From: Betaproteobacteria bacterium
Lineage (GTDB): Bacteria > Pseudomonadota > Gammaproteobacteria > Burkholderiales > Burkholderiaceae
Length of the DNA stretch: 12,149 bases
Direction of reading: 5' to 3'
NCBI GenBank assembly: GCA_009921765.1
Contig: RFXC01000130.1
Location: 1-12,149 of the forward strand
The translations under genes were made by a program, and so were the position numbers. Positions 1 to 4,799 of the stretch are shown piece after piece (within the stretch, counting starts at the first letter, position 1; each line of letters begins with the position of its first letter). A model generated the notes under the pieces. The model was not told where the DNA came from. It saw nothing but the letters and a program-made list of their open reading frames with translations, and searched no databases.

Positions 1-63
1 ATCGAGCAGCTGCTCGATGCGCGCCGGCCAGCGGAGTCCTCGTGGCCGAAGATTCTCGGACAT
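1..63 (-). CDS. Probable TRAP transporter small permease (DctQ-like), N-terminal fragment
   Basis: An ATG on the minus strand lies 7 nt beyond the stop of the TRAP receptor gene and opens a frame that runs off the left edge. Only 21 codons are visible; they include the stretch LRWPARIEQLLD. In many TRAP operons the receptor gene is followed by the small membrane subunit DctQ, whose short basic and amphipathic N-terminus before the first membrane helix looks like this. No membrane segment is visible yet, so the call rests on position and on the style of the N-terminus. No strong Shine-Dalgarno sequence precedes it, as is common for coupled genes. A plus-strand frame is also open here (ending at base 87), but it would overlap the 3' end of the receptor gene and has no support. 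Confidence 0.45.
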   Translation of the reverse strand, partial: MSENLRPRGLRWPARIEQLLD

Positions 64-70
64 GAAGCGC

Positions 71-1165
71 TCAGCCGCGAACGGTGACGTGATAGGCCTC
101 TTCGCTGATTTCGCTCCAGCGATCGTACTTGGCCTTGAATGCGAAATAAGAGTCGTGAACCTTGCGGGTGAGTGGATCCTTGGCAATCGCTTCTGCGAGC
201 ACTTTCTCGGTTTCTGCGCGGAGCGCTTTCACAACGCCCTCTGGCAAAGGCTTTGCGGTCACCTTGTGGTTTTTGACCAGATCATCCATGGCGTCTGAGT
301 TGGCCTTTTGGCACCAGGCTTCGCTGATGACATTGCACGCCGCGGCCGCGTTCTCAACGATCGCCTGCAAGTCACGCGGAAGCTTTTGCCAGGCGGCTCG
401 GTTGATCAGCAGCTCCGATACCGTGGCGGATTCATGCCAGCCGGTGGTGTAGTAAAACTTGGCCGCCTTATGCAGACCCAGTCGACGGTCCTGGAAGGGG
501 CCGACAAACTCTGCGGCGTCGATGACACCGCGCTCGAGCGCAGGGAAAATCTCGCCACCTGGCAACACCTTCACGTCGACACCCAGGTTCGAGTACACCT
601 TGCCTGCGAGGCCTGGGATACGCATCTTCAGGCCCTTCAGGTCGGATACCGAATTGATTTCCTTCTTGAACCAGCCCGACATCTGTACCCCGGTGTTGCC
701 GCAGGGGAACGCGATCATGCCAAACGGGGCGTACACCTCATTCCACAGGTCGATCCCGCCACCGTCGTACAACCAGCCGTTCATGCCCTGGAAGTTCATG
801 CCGAACGGCACTGCTGTGAAGTACTGTGCAGCGAAGGTTTTGCCGGTCCAGAAATAGCTATTGGCGTGATTCATTTCAACCGTGCCTGCGCGCACCGCAT
901 CGAATCCCTCGAACGCAGGAACCAGTTCGCCTGCGCCAAACACCTGGATGCGGAGGCGCCCGCCAGACATGGCCTCGATTCGACGAGCCAGGTCCGTGGC
1001 GCTACCGGGACCGTCCATGTAGAAGGGAGACCCTTTTACATAGGCGCTGGTCATCTTCCAGGTGATGGTGGATTGGGCCTTGACGATGGCGGGGGCAGCC
1101 AGCGTGGCGGTGGCCGCGCCCGCAATGGCGCCCTTGGTTACAAATGAGCGGCGATTGACTTGCAT
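71..1165 (-). CDS. TRAP transporter solute-binding protein, TakP-like (DctP family)
   Basis: Periplasmic receptor of a tripartite ATP-independent (TRAP) transporter, which captures a carboxylic acid and hands it to the DctQ/DctM permease for ion-driven uptake. The 364-residue product starts with a twin-arginine signal (NRRSFVTK, residues 4-11), a hydrophobic stretch and a likely cleavage site after AIVKA (about residue 30), suggesting Tat export. Family signatures follow: SGGRLRIQVFGAGELVP (67-83), NTGVQMSGWF (157-166), the carboxylate-binding arginine motif MRIPG (181-185, R182) and LPGGEIFPAL (201-210). The overall pattern matches receptors for 2-oxo acids and related monocarboxylates (TakP group). 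Where relatives often have EWVGP this protein has EFVGP (219-223), so ligand preference may differ. The start follows from the signal peptide; only a weak GGG precedes it. A permease gene seems to begin 7 nt downstream. The actual ligand cannot be read from the sequence. Confidence 0.9.
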   Translation of the reverse strand: MQVNRRSFVTKGAIAGAATATLAAPAIVKAQSTITWKMTSAYVKGSPFYMDGPGSATDLARRIEAMSGGRLRIQVFGAGELVPAFEGFDAVRAGTVEMNHANSYFWTGKTFAAQYFTAVPFGMNFQGMNGWLYDGGGIDLWNEVYAPFGMIAFPCGNTGVQMSGWFKKEINSVSDLKGLKMRIPGLAGKVYSNLGVDVKVLPGGEIFPALERGVIDAAEFVGPFQDRRLGLHKAAKFYYTTGWHESATVSELLINRAAWQKLPRDLQAIVENAAAACNVISEAWCQKANSDAMDDLVKNHKVTAKPLPEGVVKALRAETEKVLAEAIAKDPLTRKVHDSYFAFKAKYDRWSEISEEAYHVTVRG

Positions 1166-1316
1166 GACAAATTACCCGGCAGTGGAGGATGGGTATCTGT
1201 CAGCAAGCGATGTGCCAAGGACGAATGAAGCCAATGCGGCGTTTGGGCAGCCGTTTGTGCACCACAAAGACGGGGCTGCCGCACCGTTGGTGCTTGACTT
1301 GACGAAAGGTGGTGCG

Positions 1317-1339
1317 AGACGCCCGGTTTTCGGGCGTCT
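1317..1339 (-). terminator. Hairpin downstream of the ModA-like gene, possible terminator
   Basis: A perfect 9-bp inverted repeat, AGACGCCCG and CGGGCGTCT, is separated by a 5-nt loop. It starts about 40 nt beyond the stop codon of the ModA-like gene and lies between that gene and the TRAP receptor gene, where the upstream transcript would be expected to end. The stem is GC-rich and stable, but no clear T-run follows on the minus strand, so it is a weak intrinsic terminator at best, or an RNA-protecting structure. The rest of the 214-bp gap (1166-1379) holds only short inverted repeats (1254-1268 and 1281-1293) and no convincing promoter. Confidence 0.45.
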
Positions 1340-1379
1340 GCCATCCCGCTACCCGTGCACGAGACGCGGCCAGACCGGC

Positions 1380-2078
1380 CTATTCGAAACCGCAGCGCGC
1401 CCGAAGCTCGGCGCTTGACTCCGACGCCAGCAACGCAATCACCTGCTGTGCGAGCGCCGGCTGCACTGCGCGCGCGCTGACCGCTGCTGTGTAGACCGTG
1501 CCCAACTCGAACCGCTTGGGGAGCGGCGCAACCAGCGTCACGCCGGCGGTGAACAGGATCTCGGAGATTTGCGTGCAGCCGATGGCCCCCGCTTCGCCCG
1601 ACTCTGCCATGGCGCGCATGGCAGTCGCGCCATTGGGAAACTCTCGCAGCCGAGGCTGCATGGCCTCGGCCAGGCCCAGCGCCTCGAGCACTTTGCGAAC
1701 GTGAATGCCAGCGGTTGAACGAACGGTGTCCGGAATCCAGAGGCTCGATGCTCTTGCCAACGCAGCGGCCAGTGCTTCGGCGGTGCTGACCTCGGGCACC
1801 GGCTGGCCCGCTGGAACCGCGACGCCAGTGCGCACGGATCCGATTGGCGTGACACCGTCTGCGCGCAACTGCCCTTCCGCCACCATCGCGCGGATCATCG
1901 CGTCGGTGAGAATCATCAGGTCGCACGGGTCGCCGGCAAGAAACGCCTCTTTCATCGCGCCGACTGCGCCAAAGCGACCCGCGGTATGAACGCCCAGCTC
2001 GTCTCGCAGCCGATCAGCGATGCGGGTGACAAGTCCCTGCGAAGCCCCGGCGCAGAGCGTGGCAATGGTCTGCGACAT
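1380..2078 (-). CDS. ModA-like substrate-binding-domain protein without signal peptide
   Basis: A 232-residue protein with the type II periplasmic-binding fold, closest in pattern to molybdate-binding ModA proteins: LCAGASQGLVTRIADRL near the N-terminus (residues 8-24), GAVGAMKEAFLAGDPCDLMI (about 37-56), a hinge-like segment SLWIPDTVRSTAGIHVRKVL, and GEAGAIGCTQISEIL near the second lobe. The mature-type fold begins within five residues of the start, so there is no export signal. The protein is probably cytosolic, unlike a real transporter receptor. The ATG at 2078 was preferred over an upstream in-frame start because it lies 2 nt after the stop of the Bug-type receptor gene, a spacing typical of translational coupling. 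Such short ModA-like proteins are usually annotated only as substrate-binding-domain proteins. A cytoplasmic ligand sensor or carrier is possible; molybdate binding is not supported by anything else here. Confidence 0.8.
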   Translation of the reverse strand: MSQTIATLCAGASQGLVTRIADRLRDELGVHTAGRFGAVGAMKEAFLAGDPCDLMILTDAMIRAMVAEGQLRADGVTPIGSVRTGVAVPAGQPVPEVSTAEALAAALARASSLWIPDTVRSTAGIHVRKVLEALGLAEAMQPRLREFPNGATAMRAMAESGEAGAIGCTQISEILFTAGVTLVAPLPKRFELGTVYTAAVSARAVQPALAQQVIALLASESSAELRARCGFE

Positions 2079-2080
2079 GT

Positions 2081-3073
2081 TCAGTCGGCCTTGATGCCGG
2101 CGCTTTTCACAACGCCCGCCCACTGGGCGATGTCGTCGTTCAGGAACTTTCCGAACTCGCCCACGCTCATCGTCATGGCGGCCGTACCCTGTGCAGACCA
2201 GCGCTTGCGAAGCTCGGTATCGGCGGTGATCTTGCTGATCTCGGTATTCAACCGGTTCACGATGGCGGCAGGGGTTCCCTTGGGCGCCATCACGCCGATC
2301 CAGATCGTGACGGTGTAGCCCGGCACGCCCGATTCCGAAACGGTGGGCACGTTGGGCATGATGGAGGAGCGGGCACGGCCGGTGGTGGCGAGCGCCTTCA
2401 CCTTGCCGCTTGCGACCTGTGCGGCCATGGTGGGAATTGCATCGAACATCATGTCGACCTGTCCGCCCAGCACGTCGGTACGGGCCTGCGAGCTGCCCTT
2501 GTAGGGCACATGGACCATCTTGATGCCGGCCATCGACTTCAACAGCTCGCCTGCCATGTGATAAGGGGTGCCGTTGCCGGAGGATGCGTAGGTCATGCCG
2601 TCGGGCTTGGCTCGGGCAGCAGCCAGCACCTCGGCGATGCTGGAAGCGGGAAGCGCCGTGCGCGCGACCAGCACCAGATCGGATTCATTGATGGGTGCCA
2701 CCGGCTCGAAATCGCGCATCAGCTGAAACGGCTTGTTGGCGATGAGGGACTCGTTCACCGTATGCGTGTTTGACATGACCAGCAGCGTATAGCCATCGGG
2801 CGGGCTCTTCGCGACCCCATCGGTTCCGATGATGGAGCCCGCGCCGGGACGGTTTTCGATCACGAAGCTCTGCCCCAGCGTTTCCTGCAAACGCGTGGCG
2901 ACCAGACGACCGAACACATCGGCCGAGCCGCCGGCAGCAAACGGGACCACCAACCGGACGGGCCGAGCGGGCCATTCCTGAGCCAAGGCGCCAGCCGAGG
3001 CCAGCAATGCGCCCAGTACGGCGACAGCCTGAGCGGGACGGAATAAGCGGGTGAAATCGCGGAACAGAGGCAT
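2081..3073 (-). CDS. Bug/TctC-family tripartite tricarboxylate transporter receptor
   Basis: Periplasmic solute receptor of the Bug family, partner of TctAB-type permeases for carboxylates and other small polar compounds. The 330-residue product begins with a basic stretch, a hydrophobic core (about residues 15-30) and a likely cleavage at ALAQ-EWP. The mature part has the standard Bug signatures: RPVRLVVPFAAGGSADVFGR (37-56), VIENRPGAGSIIGTDGVAKS (71-90), PPDGYTLLV (91-99), MTYASSGNGTPYHMAGELLK (160-179) and HVPYKGSSQARTDVLGGQVD (188-207). The start at 3073 was chosen over one 18 codons upstream because it opens the signal peptide directly and has a good GGAG site 5 nt before it. No TctA or TctB permease gene is nearby; Bug receptors are often orphaned and present in large numbers in Burkholderiales. 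It is co-directional and nearly contiguous with the ModA-like gene and divergent from the racemase-like gene, suggesting a shared substrate theme. Confidence 0.93.
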   Translation of the reverse strand: MPLFRDFTRLFRPAQAVAVLGALLASAGALAQEWPARPVRLVVPFAAGGSADVFGRLVATRLQETLGQSFVIENRPGAGSIIGTDGVAKSPPDGYTLLVMSNTHTVNESLIANKPFQLMRDFEPVAPINESDLVLVARTALPASSIAEVLAAARAKPDGMTYASSGNGTPYHMAGELLKSMAGIKMVHVPYKGSSQARTDVLGGQVDMMFDAIPTMAAQVASGKVKALATTGRARSSIMPNVPTVSESGVPGYTVTIWIGVMAPKGTPAAIVNRLNTEISKITADTELRKRWSAQGTAAMTMSVGEFGKFLNDDIAQWAGVVKSAGIKAD

Positions 3074-3192
3074 GACGGCTCCAAGGGTGCGGAGTGAACA
3101 GATTCCGGATGTTAAGTGTCCGGGCACCGCCCCCCAAATGCGGGGTCTTTCCGCAGCCTATACTGGAGAGGTTCATTTCAGAGACCGCCGCC

Positions 3193-3984
3193 ATGACTTC
3201 CCCCTCCGCCAAAACCCTGATCTGGGCCCAGGGTGCGACCGACCGCATCGGTCACAAGCCCTACCTGGAGCGCCTGCTGCCCCACATCGCCCGCTGCAGC
3301 GATCCTGATTTCGAGGTCCGGTTTCACACCACTACGCCCTCGGTCACCACGGTGCATGCGGTGTCGGAGTTCCGGTTCTCGCGCGAGGTGATCCGCGCAG
3401 CCGTTCGGGCCGAACGCGAAGGCTATGCGGCGTTCTACATGAACCATTTTCAGGATGTGGGCCTGCAGGAGGCGCGCGCCACGGTCAATATTCCGGTGCT
3501 GGGGCTGGGCGAGACCAGCATGCTGCACGCATGCACGCTGGGCCGCCGTTTGGGGCTTCTTGCCATCAATCCGGCCTTTGTGCCGCTCCACGCCGATCAG
3601 GTGGCGAGGTACGGTCTGCGCGATCGGGTGGCGGGTATCCGGTCGATCAACGCCAGCATCCCCGACTACATGGCAGGCTTCGCGTCAGCCGAACGGAAGG
3701 TGCCCCTGCAGCGTCAGTTCGAGGACGAGGCGCGCCGCCTGATCGATGCGGGTGCGGATGTGATCGTGCCGACTGGCGGACTGCCGATGATGATGTTTGC
3801 CGAGGACGCAGGCGCAGCGATCGACGGTGTGCCCATCGTCAATGGCGTGACCGTGCTGGTAAAGGCCGCCGAAATGGCGGTGAAGCTCAGCCGGCTGACC
3901 GGGCACGTGGCGAGCCGCGCGCCGCACTCGGGCTACGTGCTGCCCTCGGCGCAGGCGCTGGAGGAGTTCCTTCAGCACGGGTGA
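3193..3984 (+). CDS. Asp/Glu/hydantoin racemase superfamily protein lacking the catalytic cysteines
   Basis: A 263-residue protein whose order of motifs follows hydantoin racemases (HyuE) of the Asp/Glu racemase superfamily: LIWAQGATDRIGHKPYLERL (9-28), the segment around HFQDVGL (85-91), VLGLGETSMLHACTLGRRLG (102-121) and GADVIVPTGGLPMMM (187-201). Family racemases use two cysteines, in CFxDPGL-like and GCAG-like motifs. By eye-alignment these positions hold His85 and Gly195. The only cysteines, C35 and C114, lie elsewhere, so simple two-base racemization by cysteine is unlikely. It may be a related isomerase, lyase or decarboxylase, or a binding protein. The ATG at 3193 was chosen because the fold begins right after it; the longer frame upstream would read through the intergenic region. 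A TATACT -10-like hexamer at 3159-3164 lies upstream without a good -35. The gene is divergent from the Bug receptor gene and overlaps tetR by 98 nt tail to tail. Confidence 0.82.
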   Translation: MTSPSAKTLIWAQGATDRIGHKPYLERLLPHIARCSDPDFEVRFHTTTPSVTTVHAVSEFRFSREVIRAAVRAEREGYAAFYMNHFQDVGLQEARATVNIPVLGLGETSMLHACTLGRRLGLLAINPAFVPLHADQVARYGLRDRVAGIRSINASIPDYMAGFASAERKVPLQRQFEDEARRLIDAGADVIVPTGGLPMMMFAEDAGAAIDGVPIVNGVTVLVKAAEMAVKLSRLTGHVASRAPHSGYVLPSAQALEEFLQHG

Positions 3985-4666
3985 CCGGCGCTTGCAGCAC
4001 GAGGCGCTCGATTTCGCGCTGGCGATCGGCCCGGGCGCGGGCCGTGCCATGGTGGTGCAGCAATGATTCGCCGATTTCGGCCGAATAGGTGATGAAGGCA
4101 CGGGCCCGCGCCTGAGCGGGTTTGAGGCCCAGCGCCCGAAAGGCTTCCTCATGATAGGCAAGCCGGCTGCGGTCGGCTTCGTCAAGCACCTGCTGCGCGA
4201 GCGCATCGCGGCGTGCCCAGGCCCTGATCGCAAGCTCGATGCGCGCAGCACGCTCGGCCGCGCGTCCCCGGTGGGGGAGCGAAATCATGTCGCGCAGGCG
4301 CTCTCGGGGATCGCTGCTTGCGCTCGCGAGCCGGCGCGTCAGCGCAAGCGTGGCACGCTCGCTCCAGGCCTGCAGTACGCGGCGGAGCAGATCTTCACGA
4401 TCACGGAAGTGCCAGTAGAAGCTGCCGCGGGTGACGCCGAGTTGCCTCGCGAGCACATCGACCCGCACGTGGTCGATGCCCTCGCTCACCAGCACATCGG
4501 TGGCGGCATCGATCCAGACCTCGGGGGTGAGCGCCTCCCGGAGCCCCCGCGTGGCAGCGCTTGCCGGGGAGGCGCGAGTCGAAGCGGCGCGAGTCGAAGC
4601 GGCGCGGTCAGGCTCGGGAGTCCTGGCGGGTGAGCGGACAGTTCTGCGTTGAGCGGGAGATTTCAT
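3887..4666 (-). CDS. TetR/AcrR-family transcriptional repressor of the feruloyl-CoA synthase operon
   Basis: A DNA-binding repressor with an N-terminal helix-turn-helix and a ligand-binding helical C-domain. The HTH is classic TetR: WIDAATDVLVSEGIDHVRVD, then LARQLGVTRGSFYWHFRDRE and DLLRRVLQAW (about residues 50-101 from this start). The domain is preceded by about 45 low-complexity residues rich in Ala, Arg, Ser and Pro, and followed by a Pro/Ala/Arg-rich tail, so at 259 residues it is longer than the usual 190-220. Upstream in-frame ATGs exist at 4678 and 4687; none has a Shine-Dalgarno sequence. The ATG at 4666 was preferred because the others fall in or beside the operator at 4680-4697. 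It is divergent from the catabolic operon and two copies of one palindrome lie in the shared gap, so autoregulation and control of that operon are likely. The inducer is probably the acyl-CoA product or acid of that pathway, by inference only. Confidence 0.88.
   Translation of the reverse strand: MKSPAQRRTVRSPARTPEPDRAASTRAASTRASPASAATRGLREALTPEVWIDAATDVLVSEGIDHVRVDVLARQLGVTRGSFYWHFRDREDLLRRVLQAWSERATLALTRRLASASSDPRERLRDMISLPHRGRAAERAARIELAIRAWARRDALAQQVLDEADRSRLAYHEEAFRALGLKPAQARARAFITYSAEIGESLLHHHGTARARADRQREIERLVLQAPVTRAEGTPPAPAPRAARSPSAARGSPRARSAG
4571..4606. repeat. 15-bp tandem repeat within tetR
   Basis: The unit GGCGCGAGTCGAAGC occurs twice head to tail (4571-4585 and 4586-4600), and its first six bases start a third copy (4601-4606). 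Read on the minus strand it encodes the repeated peptide AASTR in the low-complexity N-terminal extension of the TetR protein. The unit is a multiple of three, so copy-number change would keep the frame. Confidence 0.85.
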
Positions 4667-4679
4667 GGATGCGATCATG

Positions 4680-4697
4680 CCATACATGAGTGTATGG
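4680..4697. promoter_or_regulatory. Operator 1 for the TetR repressor (at the tetR start)
   Basis: An 18-bp inverted repeat, CCATACA-TGAG-TGTATGG, with perfect 7-bp arms. The same half-sites with the same 4-bp spacing recur at 4765-4780. It covers the most upstream possible tetR start codons and lies just past a possible tetR promoter, a position suited to autorepression. Size and symmetry fit TetR-family operators. Binding is inferred. Confidence 0.75.
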
Positions 4698-4709
4698 TGA
4701 GACTTCTGG

Positions 4710-4737
4710 ATTTGAAAGAAAACGTTTGGATATTCAA
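4710..4737 (-). promoter_or_regulatory. Possible tetR promoter
   Basis: On the minus strand TTGAAT (4737-4732) and TCAAAT (4715-4710) stand 16 bp apart, matching 4 of 6 consensus bases each for a sigma-70 promoter. The predicted start would fall just upstream of operator 1. The match is modest, and the AT-rich gap makes chance hits easy. Confidence 0.35.
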
Positions 4738-4754
4738 TCCATCAGATTTAGAAT
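4726..4754 (+). promoter_or_regulatory. Probable sigma-70 promoter of the fcs-hydratase-dehydrogenase operon
   Basis: TTGGAT (4726-4731) and TAGAAT (4749-4754) are separated by exactly 17 bp. The -10 matches 5 of 6 consensus bases; the -35 keeps the TTG core. The surroundings are distinctly AT-rich compared with the GC-rich flanking genes. Transcription would begin around 4761-4763, at the edge of operator 2, so a bound repressor would block initiation. The -35 overlaps that of the possible opposing tetR promoter. Confidence 0.6.
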
Positions 4755-4764
4755 AGCCCAAACA

Positions 4765-4780
4765 CATACACATGTGTATG
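4765..4780. promoter_or_regulatory. Operator 2 for the TetR repressor (upstream of the catabolic operon)
   Basis: A perfect 16-bp palindrome, CATACACATGTGTATG. It shares the CATACA-N4-TGTATG design with operator 1. Its centre is 84 bp from that of operator 1, about eight turns of B-DNA. It lies just after the -10 box and 8 nt before the ribosome-binding site of the feruloyl-CoA synthase gene. Confidence 0.78.
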
Positions 4781-4788
4781 GAATGCAT

Positions 4789-4797
4789 GGAGAGAGG
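4789..4797 (+). promoter_or_regulatory. Ribosome-binding site that fixes a TTG start
   Basis: GGAGAGAGG is purine-rich; its GGAG ends 7 nt before the TTG at 4800. The next in-frame ATG, 28 codons later (4884), has no comparable site, so the rare TTG start is preferred. Confidence 0.7.
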
Positions 4798-4799
4798 CC

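Noticed and set aside
308..1147. A 279-codon plus-strand open frame opposite the TRAP receptor gene
   Set aside because: The opposite strand carries a clear receptor with signal peptide and family motifs; this frame has no domain character.
1254..1293. Short inverted repeats TTTGTG-CAC-CACAAA and GCACC-GTT-GGTGC upstream of the TRAP receptor gene
   Set aside because: The arms are short, the two differ from each other, and no promoter could be aligned with them, so a regulatory call is not supported.
1138..1926. A 262-codon minus-strand frame overlapping the ModA-like gene and the following gap
   Set aside because: It is a different frame of the ModA-like gene region, Arg/His/Ser-rich, with no fold motif; the binding-protein frame explains the sequence.
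3132..3155. Overlapping short inverted repeats (CCCC/GGGG and TGCGG/CCGCA) upstream of the racemase-like gene
   Set aside because: Arms of only 4-5 bp in a GC-rich stretch are expected by chance; there is no matching second copy and no support for an operator or riboswitch.
4151..4633. A 160-codon plus-strand frame opposite tetR
   Set aside because: It is antisense to the TetR helix-turn-helix region and shows mirror-type composition only.
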